Shown: positions 12,717 to 24,500 of the stretch, piece by piece
Layout: every line of letters begins with the position of its first letter
Position numbering within the stretch: the stretch's first letter is position 1
Origin: Glossina fuscipes
Lineage: Eukaryota; Arthropoda; Insecta; Diptera; Glossinidae
Direction: 5' to 3'
DNA length: 64,000 nucleotides
NCBI RefSeq assembly: GCF_014805625.2
Contig: NW_023998414.1
Span: 42,700,934-42,764,933, forward strand
The notes under the pieces: model-generated
Databases searched by the model: none
Seen by the model: the letters and a program-made list of their open reading frames with translations, nothing else
Told to the model about the DNA's origin: nothing
Made by a program: the position numbers and the translations under genes

Positions 12717-13943
12717 GTAAAGCAGTATATCACATTAATGAGCTCTTGAAATGGAAAGAAGACAACGACAACGGATTGATAATTCCTGGTATTAATGTAT
12801 GCCAATTAAAATTGAAATTATGTATATTTCCGCTGTTTTGTTTGCGTTTTATGTACATTCAATGAAAAACTTATTAAAGGAAAGCAAGAAAAAAAAAAAA
12901 AAATGCTACTTTATTTTTCTCTTATATAAAGACACACAAGTAACTCTCTACATTCGTTCCTATTATGCGTGATGTGAGCGAATTTGAATTGAATGTTTTT
13001 TTTTTTTTTTTTTTTGAAGGTGAATGTACTTCCGGTATTCATTTCTAACGTTACTTCGCATCAAGTATTATTCTTATTTGATTAGTAGCATATATATATA
13101 CATATATAGCATGCATACATATACATATCCATATATAGATGCCAGTTGAAAATTGAATGTGCATCGTCCATCACCATACGCTATAGTGTTTACGTTGACA
13201 TCATAAAAATGCATACGTATCACATATCACACTCGATGGAATTATATTGTTTGAATATGCATATAAGTGTATGGATGTATAATATAAGTGCATATATACG
13301 TTTTTATATGTACAATAATTAAATAACGTCTCGTCTACTTATACCTCTAGGCTTCATAAAATTCATTTATTCTCTATTATCAATGGATTTTCTTACCAAT
13401 TTAAAGGTGGCAGATTGGTTGGCTGCCCCACGTAGCCATCTGTGATATGTGTGATATTGAATGCATATATGTTACTATATTATTTGTTGCATTGTAATCA
13501 TCCATTCGTATAATTGTCGATGCGTTAAGGTAACAGTACACCCTTTCCATCAGACCATATATCATCATCAAATACCGACACACAATTACTTATTTTAAAG
13601 TTAAGCAGCAAACACCAAAATCAAGCCATCCTCTTGACTTAGTTGGTGGTGTATGTTGCGTTGCGTTACGATTCATGCTACTAACAATATCGCTTAAGTT
13701 TCTATTATTAAATAGTAAATATTAGCAGGGTTTTGCTTCTGTAACCATGGTTATTGTCTTGCGCAGCCATAGCTATTGTGCCAAGCTATGATGTGCTCTG
13801 ATGTGTTATGATGTGTTGTGTTGTGTGTTGTTGTCTTGTGCTTTTGTATACATATATATATATATATATATATATGTATGGTTTAAATCAACACCACCTA
13901 TCATTATCAACGACTAGAGTATCATCATTACGTCGTCGTTGTT

Positions 13944-13990
<47 letters not shown>

Positions 13991-14000
13991 NNNNNNNNNN

Positions 14001-14058
<58 letters not shown>
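13944..14058. repeat. (ATC)n array containing an assembly gap
   Basis: ATC triplets run without interruption on both sides of a ten-N gap at 13991-14000. The polyhistidine frame over it (13808-14110) is a repeat translation. The true length of the array is unknown because the gap falls in the repeat. Confidence 0.95.
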
Positions 14059-14163
14059 ACAACTTTATGATATATATTCCTCTCTAACACCTGCGTTTGT
14101 TAACAAGTGAGAGAAGATATTTGGTTACCTAGTGTTTGTGTTCTTCTATTGTCGTTATTGCTA

Positions 14164-14164
14164 C

Positions 14165-14209
<45 letters not shown>

Positions 14210-14210
14210 C
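14164..14210. repeat. (ATT)n microsatellite
   Basis: About fifteen ATT triplets, 100 bases after the ATC array. Confidence 0.95.
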
Positions 14211-14554
14211 ATCGTATTCTAAGCCAACTTTTTATTGTGTCTCTATAAATATATATAAATAGAATAAGCGGTTATGCGCTGATTTGCCAGATTTGATTTC
14301 AATTTCTATTGTTTTTCATAAGATTTTCTTTCCTCTTTTACTTAATTCATCGAAGTCTTTCTCAAATACAAAGCCAAATTCAAAAAGGTGTTGATGTGTG
14401 TATGTTATTATTTACAATGATTGCATTTGCATTGCGGGCTATCAAAATTGCCTCTATTAAAGAGAAGAGAGCAAAAAAAAAAAAAAAAAAAAATGACAAA
14501 AATTAATTTTACATTTTCCTTAATTGAATGCCATCTCATCCACCGTCTTACTAG

Positions 14555-14594
14555 TCATCAGGCATCAGACACCAGCCACCAGCTATCAGCCACC
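14555..14594. repeat. Heptanucleotide array, unit CAYCAGN
   Basis: Five 7-base units in register: CATCAGG, CATCAGA, CACCAGC, CACCAGC, TATCAGC. The array begins with AGT, as does the array at 18884. Confidence 0.8.
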
Positions 14595-14932
14595 TTTAAG
14601 TTAATAAGGAAACACGGATTTTTAGGGTTTTAGAAATTATGGACTATCAACAATAATAAGAGAATGACAGCAAAACCACTCACTACATTATGATGCTAAT
14701 CCTTTGACAAAAGAATGCAAAGCAGCACGAAACTTTTTGCTCAAGCGAATGTACAAACATACAAGCAAACAACCCCCATATCATTTTGCACTGATGTGAT
14801 AGTGATTGCTGCTGAATTGTTGCAAAAATCTGCAAAACAAAAAAAAAAAAAAAAAGTAGAGAGAAAAAATTGTTAAAATAAAAAAAAAAAGCGGCAGACA
14901 TACATACAGATAGATAGATAGATATACATGAA

Positions 14933-14935
<3 letters not shown>

Positions 14936-14968
<33 letters not shown>
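14936..14968. repeat. (TA)n microsatellite
   Basis: Sixteen TA units, preceded by a short GATA run (14909-14924). Confidence 0.9.
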
Positions 14969-14971
<3 letters not shown>

Positions 14972-15240
14972 GAGAGGAAAGAACTGAATGAAATTCCCTT
15001 AAGACTTTTATTTAGTCTTACGTAGGTTTAGACAACAATTCGAGCATATGGAATAGGTTTATTATGCTCGATTAACTTTACTTTGACATTGACACGTCTG
15101 AGAAACCAGGATTTGAGAGATTTCGATGAGCAATTATTAAATAAAAAAAAAAAAAAGAAAAAAAAAGGAAAAATTAAAGCCTTAGTTGTTCAATGACCTT
15201 TCTTTGTTAGTATGTTACGGAATCCTGCTAGACTCATCAA

Positions 15241-15306
15241 GACCGATTGACTGACTAACTGACTAACTGACTGACTGATTGGTTGACTGACTGACTGACT
15301 GATTGG
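15241..15306. repeat. (ACTG)n tetranucleotide array
   Basis: ACTG units with ACTA and ATTG variants over about 65 bases. Confidence 0.85.
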
Positions 15307-15572
15307 GTAACCGACCCGCATTCAATTAAGGCCAGGTCAAACGAGTTCTCATTGAAATAAAAACCGTTAAGTGATTTTTATTTTATTTATTTGTGTACAG
15401 AGCGTAGAGAGCGCACAGCGATAGCAACTATTTCAAATACTTTTTGATTTTCTCAAGCTTTTTACTAAAAAAATTCCCATGAAGTAATAACAGTCAGCGG
15501 ACAGTAACGAAATCCTTAAAGACCAATTGAAGTCAGAAAATAACAAAGAAATCTGTTGACAAAAATTTAAAC

Positions 15573-15603
<31 letters not shown>

Positions 15604-18600
15604 AAATCTTAAACAAATCAATATCACATATGGAGAGGATTGAACTTTCCAAAGGAATTTTAAGCATTTTTGCAAATAATTGGCCAAAAAATCACTGCAA
15701 ACATCTGGTAGCATAAAATATTCGAAACGAAGAAAAGTGAAAAAAGAGAATAGTAATAATATTAATTCAGTGCATACGCTCATTGAACAAGCGATCATGT
15801 CAAGCGGCGGTTGGTAAATATTTCCATTTGATGTTGCCGTAGTAAGGGACTTTAAGGATTCAGCGGCTTTGAAGTTGCGCCGCCACCAATCGAATCTCGG
15901 TCAGACATCGCCATCAATGCTGTGATAAAATTATTGAAATTACATCGTTGAACGTCTGTCCGAATGTTGCCTTACATGCTCGAAAATCACTTTGGCAAAA
16001 AAAAAGGAATCAAAACGCGTTCGTAATTAATGTTGCTGCTGCCGCCGCCGTTTCTTCTGACATTTGGTTTTATGCTGTCAATGTTATGCGAAGAATGTCG
16101 TCAAAGCAAAAACATAATTATGTGGTCGTCGATGCATACTGCATTACCACCACACTACCGTATAACTAACAATTGTAGTATCTATAAAAGCTAACTTAAT
16201 ATAGATGGAAAATCCGATGCGGTACGCGGTGCAGTGCGGGCTTATTTACAAGAGTCATTACTGTCAATTGATTCTCACGTCTTATGGCGATAGCGTGCGA
16301 GCCAATAATTGAGCGACTTTTATAAGACATCACCAATACATAAGTATATTTGTTTTTATGTGTTTTATGTGTGTGTTTGTGTAGCTTAGAGCATTGATTT
16401 GTAGCAATAATACTTCGCGTTCTCATTTGCTGTCCAGCTTTAGGGTTTCTTTCATTTCTTTCCTTTCCTTTTTTTTTTTTTTTTTTTCTTATCTTGTCTT
16501 TCTTGCTGCGTCCGCCGTCTTATATGTTTCAGTTCTGCTGTCATTCGCCTTCTATTATCAATTACGGCAAATCTTTGCGCATGCCTAACTTTATTTAATG
16601 ATTTCACTTCTTCTCCTACTTTTCCTCTATTTGACAATTAGTCTTATGTGGGGTGTACTAGATTTGTCCTACAGCTTGTGATACGGTCGTCGATTGAATT
16701 TGAAACTATGCGTGATCCGACCACAGGCAGTCTCAGTGCTTTAAAAAACAAAAAAAAAAAAAAAAAAACAACGCCAGCTTACACTGGATAGCAGACATTA
16801 ATCTAAAATTTGAATACGTTGTTCATCAACAACAGCGAAAGCTTTTGTAATTGGCTTGCAAAAAAAGCCCACAAAGACGGCGACAAACATTAACTTGTTT
16901 AACAAAAAATATATATAAATGAACGAAAATGTTTAAAAATACTGAAGTATTCGTTCTAGATTGAAGGTAGGAAGGATTCGCCACAAGGCGAAATGTAATG
17001 ACCTTTTGATAGATTTTTCTTTGCTGGGGCAAAGACTGGTCATTAGCATACATCTGCCTTCATTCATCCGAGCATTTCATGATATTCACGTGTTAAAGAG
17101 GAAATTAAAGTAGTTTTATCCGTCCATCTGTCAGATTTTGATATTGTTGCCCTTTTGATCCCTTCCTCCACGTTTCGTCTGTTGCTGCAATTGGTGAAGA
17201 TACTTACATGATCTATTAATGCCCGTTTGTCTATCCAGTTGTCCGTTGATCTACTCTCTATTGTTAAAGTTGCCACTGTTGGATTATAACGCTTACTTAT
17301 TTACTATTACTAGGGAGCAACAAATCAAGTTTGAGAATGATCAAGGCCGGCCTAAAAATAACCCACAAATCGCGCTTCATAGCAACTATTGATGGGTTGA
17401 TCTAATGCAAGATCTTATCCCTGATCATCGATTAGTTCCGTTCAACAAGCGATGAGTACTTTGTCCACAATATGACAACAATGGACAGGCCTGTAATATA
17501 ACGATCCATCAGAAATATTGATCAAAAAATTATTATAACTAATTGCGAGCTTCATTGCAAAGTTCAATGTGAAAGATGAATAAAGCAAAGCGAAAAAAAA
17601 AAAAAATGTTTCTTCTTCTTTTGCTGATATAGACAGTCGACAGACAGAGTGCTTCAAAGAGTCGACCCAAAGTGAATAAAATTGAATGTTTTTGCTTCTT
17701 TACAATGAATTGACGACTTTTCTCGTGCATTGCAATGCGCAGCGCTCTTATAACGCCCCGATGTTTTGTTGCCTTCAGGTGAGCTAATGTAGAGAACAAC
17801 AGCAATTAATTGCTGTAATTAACTCTTTGTTGATAACAATGGACATAAAATCATTTTTAATTGTTTTCATTGGATAAGTTTTCTTGGTCTAGTTTTCGTT
17901 TTTTGTGTCGTTATGATGAGTTCAATGGCACCCATTTTAATCAAATTTTCCGCTTGAAGTAAGTGTTCTGTGATCGAGCAACAGGGAATTCATTACGTTC
18001 GCCATTTACATGCGGTCGGATATGTCAAGTTCAAGGTTATGGATGCACATCAAACACTTGTTCTCTGCGTTTCTCATGATTTTAAAATTGCTTTTTAAGA
18101 ATTCAAAGTGTAATCGATTTACAAAGCCAAGCACATAAATTAAAGAACACACACTCAATTACGGCCGTACGGACATTTGTGTGCTGGGCTTTTGCGAGCA
18201 AACACTTACACACACACATATATACACACACATATATATATGCACGCGTGCACACATACTTATTATTGTAATCTATGTACGCGTAAACCAATAACACCGA
18301 CAATTAAAAATTCTGCAAACGTTTTTGCTCGAACATAATAAAAGAAAAGAAAGAAACAAAAAATTAAATAAAATAAAATAAATAAAGTAAAGTAACGACA
18401 ACACGACACATATACACGTAAGTATATGCATAGCTAGCTATATGAGCATAAACAAACGTACATATACATATACAAACGCGCTTATACTCACACGTACTCA
18501 CATAAATAAATAAATGTTAAACAAATTAGTATATAAAAATTTATTTGTAATCTTTGACGAAAGCCGCCACTCGTCAAATCAAATGAAATGAATTATAATC

Positions 18601-18883
18601 GATTGTCGTCGATTCGAAACTTCAAGGCGATATACAGACACTTAGATGCGGGAATATACCTTTGCAGGGAAAAGAAGAAAGTAAGGTCAACACTGGCCTT
18701 CTAAATTAATACCAAAAGGTAAATGAGATGCGCGGACTGTTCATGAATTTCTCGAGTTTACGTATATCCAGTGGGCATATCTAGGTTAACCTGGTTTAGT
18801 GACATGAGTGATTTAAAAAGTTATTCCTGTTATTGTAAATATAATTATTATAGTTTTTTTTGCTGTTTGACCAGTTAACCAGT

Positions 18884-18918
18884 CATCAGCCATCAACCAT
18901 CAACCATCAGCCATCAGC
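18884..18918. repeat. Heptanucleotide array, unit CATCARC
   Basis: Five 7-base units in register: CATCAGC, CATCAAC, CATCAAC, CATCAGC, CATCAGC. Like the array 4.3 kb upstream it is introduced by AGT. Confidence 0.85.
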
Positions 18919-19206
18919 CGTCCAGGCAGCCTATGTGTCTGGTGATAAATTAGCAAAATTATTAATCAGTAAATAAATGTAAATAATCAGGATAACTGAT
19001 GCATGCATGAATTGCTTTTCGACTCTGCGGTTCACACGTTTCCCTGCTTGTTGTGTCGTTCATGAAATTTAGTTATTAGTGATGTTTTAGTTTTATTTGA
19101 AAAGTATATGCAGACAAAATAGAAGAAATCTTTTAAATTTCGGAAGAAAAATCATCGAGTTTTTGTGTTACACCCTAACACACAATAACAGCAAAAACGA
19201 AATAAA

Positions 19207-19207
<1 letters not shown>

Positions 19208-19234
<27 letters not shown>
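19208..19234. repeat. (TA)n microsatellite
   Basis: Thirteen TA units. The region from here to 19829 holds no gene that I can recognise. Confidence 0.85.
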
Positions 19235-19245
<11 letters not shown>

Positions 19246-19829
19246 ATAAAAAAAGGAAAAAAAAAAAGAAAGAAGCAGAAGAATAAACTGACGAATTTCA
19301 GTTAAATAGGCGTATTTTTGTATGCCAATCAAGTTGCGGAGCTCAAGTCAAAAAGCTCAGTGGCCCCCCTTTGATCGCATTGGCAGAGAGTAAAATTGAA
19401 GCTATGAAGTGATGTGAAAACAACAGTAATGGCAACTGACAACCGCGGAACAAACCACGGTCACTGTTTATGGATAGACAGGTAAACAGACAGATCGAAG
19501 TAAACCAGCCAGCAGGTCAGACATTCAGCGAGCAAATAATTTGTATGAATTTAAAGTTCGTTTCTTTAGTGAAACAATCGATCCCAGACTTAGCAACACT
19601 GCATAAATGGATTTTAATGGCAAGTGATTATTAAGAGTATAGCAAAAGCTGCTGAAATGGATTGCGGTGCAAATGCTTTTTTTAACACAAGATTGAGTGA
19701 GAGAGGAAGAGAGAGGGTGATGGTTTCTATGTGTGTGTGTGTGCATGTTTTCATTTATATATATATATTGTGCATCGCAATCGCAATCGCCAGCGTTGGC
19801 CAACCGCCGATATTTTAATTTGCGTAGGA

Positions 19830-19847
19830 TACACACATACACACATA

Positions 19848-19900
<53 letters not shown>
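19830..19900. repeat. (CA)n microsatellite
   Basis: Imperfect ACACACAT units run into about 22 uninterrupted CA units. False CV- and TH-repeat proteins in four frames (19525-20033) come from it. Confidence 0.95.
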
Positions 19901-19903
<3 letters not shown>

Positions 19904-20147
19904 TACAAGCACGATCACTTACATTCATTCATTCCTTCATTCATTTGTACACTCATATGAACATTCGGTCATTCGGCAAAGTGTGGCTTCAATTTCACTT
20001 AATTTGACTTCTTCTGCAGCTTTAGCAGCATAAGTTAGTTGCCTTAGATACTTGCTTACAGTTGGTTTTTTGATTGTTGCTCCTGCGTGGCAGAAGTTCA
20101 TTTAACGTTACGCCAACTTGATTATCAAGATCGCCATGTGTATCAAT

Positions 20148-20236
20148 CACACACACACACATACATACATACATACATACACACACACACACGTACGCGC
20201 ATATACATATGCACACATACACAAATACACATACAA
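20148..20236. repeat. Compound (CA)n / (CATA)n tract
   Basis: CA units, then CATA units, then CA again with ACGTACGCG interruptions. All open frames overlapping it are repeat translations. Confidence 0.9.
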
Positions 20237-20754
20237 ATATTTCTCTATAGTATTTCTGTGTATGTTTGTTTGTCTGTATATATGCATGTATGCGTATAAG
20301 TAGTTTAGCTGAATTGGAAGCCAATAATCAAATGTCAGTCATTTGTGTTGATGGCAAGAAAAACGAAATCCCCCTGAAATATATAATATTTCAGTTTTAA
20401 GATTACGAGCTGCCAATCATTACGGCAACAGTCGTTTTGTATAATGGTTTTACAAACTTTATAAGACCTATAACTGCCGTACAAATCGTATAATACATGA
20501 TGATGAAACAAAGTTAGGGAAGCAGTTGCAGCTTTGGTACGTGCGTTCGATTTTCGCAGAATCGCAGAAAAATCGCAGAATTAATTCAAAGCTGGCGTGA
20601 AAAATACTCTTATTATACTCTAATTATCTTCCGACCTAAGCATCAATATTTTCCTATCTTTTCCTCCTCTTTGCTATCACCGCGAATAATTGTCGCGTCA
20701 ATGTGCACGACCAGCTTGGATAGAAACAGTTACTGCGCTTTTTGTCACCTAAAA

Positions 20755-20757
<3 letters not shown>

Positions 20758-20805
<48 letters not shown>

Positions 20806-20815
20806 AAAAAAAAAA
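20758..20815. repeat. Poly-A run (A47, then A10)
   Basis: Forty-seven consecutive A, one C, then ten A. It is the longest homopolymer in the window, so its exact length may be unreliable. Confidence 0.95.
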
Positions 20816-21225
20816 TTTATTTAAATTGAATTTCAGTAAAAGAGTTTCAATTCGGTGTCCAGTGAAATTAATAAAACTTTCAATAAATCCTCACCAGCGA
20901 GAGTGAGCACAGCTAACCAATGGCTACTAGTGAGTGAGTGAGGAAACTAAGCGCTTAAAAACATCGAGGAACACAAACGATCGATCAATCATGGCGGGAA
21001 GTTTGACAGGCCGCTTTGTACGGAAATTAAATGAATTTTTATTCTTCGCTTTTGTGAAGCAAGCACACCAGCTTGGCATGGCATTTCAATAAATGCCAAC
21101 ACACGCACATGTACGCATACAAATATATATATGTGGGCATAATACATATGATTTTTAAACACATGATTTCAACTTTATTTTTGTTTATTTTGTAGCAACA
21201 TGAGTTTGCACACATTAAATGCGAA

Positions 21226-21315
21226 CAGGCAGGCAGGCAGGCAGGCAGGCAGGTAGGCAGCCAGGCAGGCAGGCAGCCAGGCAGGCGGACAGACAGACAG
21301 ACAGACAGACAGACA
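21226..21315. repeat. (GGCA)n to (GACA)n tetranucleotide array
   Basis: Fifteen or so GGCA/GCCA units change at a single GGCG step into about eight GACA units. A short GGAC run (21334-21348) and GATA follow, so three related tetramers lie in series. Confidence 0.9.
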
Positions 21316-21999
21316 TATAGAGATTTGGAAAAACGGACGGACGGACGAGCTAAAAGATAGATAGCCCGATTGCTGGTGATGCTACTTCACAACAATTACA
21401 CAGCAAGATTTTGATTCTTTTTCCGTTGTTACTATTATTGTTATTCTTATTCTTGTTATTGCTGTTGTTGTTGTTGTTGCAAATGAGCAAAGTATTTGAA
21501 CATCACTTACACACATGCTCAGGTAGATACTCGAGTATACATAAAAATTCAATTTAAGTTAATATTGTAAATAAAATTAAATATTGAAGATGTTTCTGGT
21601 CAAGCGATTAATCGATAACAAGCAAAAAACATCTCGACAGAGAATTTCCATTGAAACGGGCAGAACAATAAAAATAAACAGCTACGACAACAAACTTAAG
21701 CTGTCATCACCGATTATTATGTTGCTTTTGAGGTAGTGTTTTAATGCCTTTTCACGTATTCATTTTAATCAATTATACAACAACTAAAAATTTCTCTGTT
21801 TCCTTCTTATTTGCCTTTGTTGCTCCCCTCCGCATCCCATTGTGCCACTGCCCGTTTGTCCCTTTGCCCTATTGTCACCGTTTCCCTATATGCCTTTTTT
21901 TTTTTTTTTTTGTTTGCCTGCTTTAAGAATTTAAAAAAAAAACAATCGCTTATATATATAACATATGGATTAACGCAACGCGAATTGAATCAAACCGGC

Positions 22000-22013
22000 G
22001 ATCGGATCCGATC
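22000..22013. repeat. 14-bp perfect palindrome with nested GATC sites
   Basis: GATCGGATCCGATC is identical to its reverse complement. Two further GATCC-type half sites (CGATCC) follow within 20 bases, giving a short GATC-rich cluster. Confidence 0.8.
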
Positions 22014-22679
22014 CAATTCGATCCGAATCGAACAAGAGAAACGATCGGCAAGTGTTAGCATAACATTAATGATCGTCAACATCATCATTATCTGCAACAA
22101 GAATATGTGAATGTAAATATGAAGATGAATATGAATATGAATGATTGCGTTAAAGACAATAAATGCATGGACGACGCGCACAAAATTTCAACAGTAGCTT
22201 ATAGCATTGCCACTCTAGTCATCATATTGTCTGACAAATTGACATTTGAAAAATACAATCTTAACGAAGGGGAAAAAAAATCCAAAAAATATTATAACTG
22301 CTACTACAACTACAACTATAACTACCACTACTATCATCATTGAAGTCAAGAGCATGCAATATTTAATGCTCCTATGCACACGAATGCAGGTTGATATATC
22401 GAAAGAAAGGAATCAACAGATGAGTGCAAAAAAATACAAGCCCCCACATATGTATGTGGATAACGCTTAATTTTTGAATCAATTATGTGTATACAACAAG
22501 CAGATGAAAAACAAAACAAGAAAAAAAAAAAAAAACAAGGCAAAAATCAAATATAAGGACATTGCTTAGAAAGACAGGGAGACAGAGAGACAGATATATA
22601 CAGTCAGACAGACTATGATGGGCTAAGCGAAAGCAACCACCACACTGTGGATTTGATGCTTGACTGGCTGACTTGGTCA

Positions 22680-22740
22680 CTGCCTGACTGCTTGACTGCC
22701 TGACTGCCTGACTGCCTGACTGCCTGACTGCCTGACTGCT
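22680..22740. repeat. Octanucleotide array, unit TGCCTGAC
   Basis: Seven 8-base units in register, six identical and one TGCTTGAC. The minus strand reads as an AVRQSGSQ-type repeat inside a false frame at 22613-22846. Confidence 0.9.
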
Positions 22741-23077
22741 CTGTTACTTGGCTGTCAACAAGTAAGTAACTTGCCAAGAATCGCCTGCCTAGCCGACATA
22801 TCATTAAATGACCGATGCCAATGACTTGACAATTTTCATAATTCAAATTTGTTTACTGTTCACTGCTTTGAGGCGAAAACAAACATTAATCCTGATTTGT
22901 GTTTTTACCACTTTAACTTGCTACCTTCGGCTTTTAAAACTGCTACCGCTGCCGCTACAAATATAACCATAATAGCTTAATGCCTCCGTGTGTTATAAGT
23001 ATTACTTGAAGTTGGCGGCATTCGTTACCTGAAATTCATTGGGTTTTCAAGTCTTACGTGAGTATTAAAAGAAAACA

Positions 23078-23088
<11 letters not shown>

Positions 23089-23123
<35 letters not shown>
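23089..23123. repeat. (TA)n microsatellite
   Basis: Seventeen TA units ending at a TGTATATG. Confidence 0.9.
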
Positions 23124-23129
<6 letters not shown>

Positions 23130-24271
23130 GTATTCATTAAACACGCCTAAAAAACTGTTGCAATTCAATTCCTATGCAATTTTTTGATTATTCGGGAAAG
23201 TTTGAAAAACGGCGAGCCCCGACTAGACGGGCAACAAAATTAGTTTTGCAGGAAGTGCTGAAGCGTTTATCCTTCTTCTGGCAATTCTATGCGGATTCTC
23301 AGTTGACTGTTTTGTTATCGAGTATCGAGTTTTTGTGAGATCGGCTAAAGCCTATGTCCAATAAATGAATTTAGAAGAATTTGAAATATAAAAGTTGAAA
23401 ACTTCGCATTGAAAGCTTGCTTAATAGAAATTGCGAGACCGACAAAGAGTAAAGCAACTAAAAGTGATTGCCTCTGAAACATCCAATTTGATAAACAAAT
23501 TATTATTCCATACGTGCTCGTCTTGACTATTATATAAAATGTTGCTGTCCACTATAAAATTGACAGGTTTCCAAACAACTATAGCGTTTACCAACAAATA
23601 TGTAATTATTTGTATACACAATCAAATATATCAACGGTAACAATAGTGGAGCAAAATAAGAATAATTGATTATTTTGTATGATTGTTTGCTTGAGCATTT
23701 CGCATTTTAAGAAATAATTCCCATGTAGTGGAACTCTCGAGAGTCATTGGTATTCTTGTGATGTCAGCTTTCGAAATTTGTATAAAATCGATTAATCCAT
23801 CGAGAAATGTGCTTGTAAATCGTGAATAAAACATGAAACAAAAAAAAAAAAAAAAAAAAATTAAATATGTTCAAGGGCTTCGGGAAATTGTTTAGAAAGT
23901 TACGCTCAATATGCGGTCAATAATAAAATTCTGTTAAAAAAATGATTACATTCATCACACTTTGAAAAGCTTTATATTATTATACTCACTTACTTACAAG
24001 ACCCACATGAGTAAAATGTTATTAAAAAAATTATTTTTTATAGAAAAAAAAAAAAAAGAAGTCCAAGAGAAACAAACTGTTGAATACACGTTAGCTTTGA
24101 AGCGTGGGAAACTGTTGGCTTTTTAAAAATTGAAATAAAGAAATACAAGAGAAAAACGAATTGGCCAATAGGTAGGTAATGGGTTTAAAGAAAAGAGAAA
24201 AGAAAGTAAATTCTAGACATTAAATTTTATTTTATCAAAACAGTGGAAATACTTGTTTTTAGTTTTATATT

Positions 24272-24309
<38 letters not shown>

Positions 24310-24500
24310 ATTTGCCTAATTTAACGGAGCATTGAGAGGTACATTTAAAAATTTATAAATAATTATCATAAAAACAAATTTATAAAGCATATGTGTGATA
24401 CAAAAGAAACTTGTTTAAAAAATTACCTCGAATTTACCTGAACATCACATATAATGGCGAGAAGAATTAAAGTGAACTAAATTATTTTCATTCATAAATT

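Larger units (their letters stand above)
9665..13848. other. Non-coding stretch, no gene recognised
   Basis: This interval contains the longest open frame of the window, 166 codons on the minus strand at 11904-12404. Its residues suggest chance: many His, Ile, Cys and Phe, no domain and no splice context. A repeat-driven polyasparagine frame lies at 12623-12805 (-). AT-rich unique DNA with poly-T and poly-A runs (11286-11310, 12997-13016) fills the rest. Confidence 0.65.
14211..19207. other. Non-coding stretch, no gene recognised
   Basis: Open frames are short and mostly A- or T-run artefacts (14309-14633, 15433-15798, 16394-16637). The frame at 17064-17276 (-) is mixed in composition but matches nothing I know. 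Tandem arrays at 14555-14594, 14936-14968, 15241-15306 and 18884-18918 are listed separately. A runs lie at 15573-15601 and near 16750-16768. Confidence 0.65.
20237..24500. other. Non-coding stretch, no gene recognised
   Basis: It contains AT-rich unique sequence, a long A run, tetramer and octamer arrays, a (TA)n tract at 23089-23123 and T30 at 24277-24307. Open frames (21744-22110, 22107-22470, 22613-22846) follow T runs, ATG-rich triplets and the octamer array. I saw no transposon-type motif. Confidence 0.65.

Noticed and set aside
13808..14110. A polyhistidine protein
   Set aside because: It is a direct translation of (ATC)n and crosses an assembly gap of ten N.
19525..20324. Cysteine/valine- and threonine/histidine-repeat proteins in several frames
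   Set aside because: All are readings of (CA)n, (CATA)n and their complements on both strands.
22613..22846. A minus-strand protein with AVRQSGSQ-type repeats
   Set aside because: The repeats come from the 8-base tandem array at 22680-22740. The flanks have no domain.
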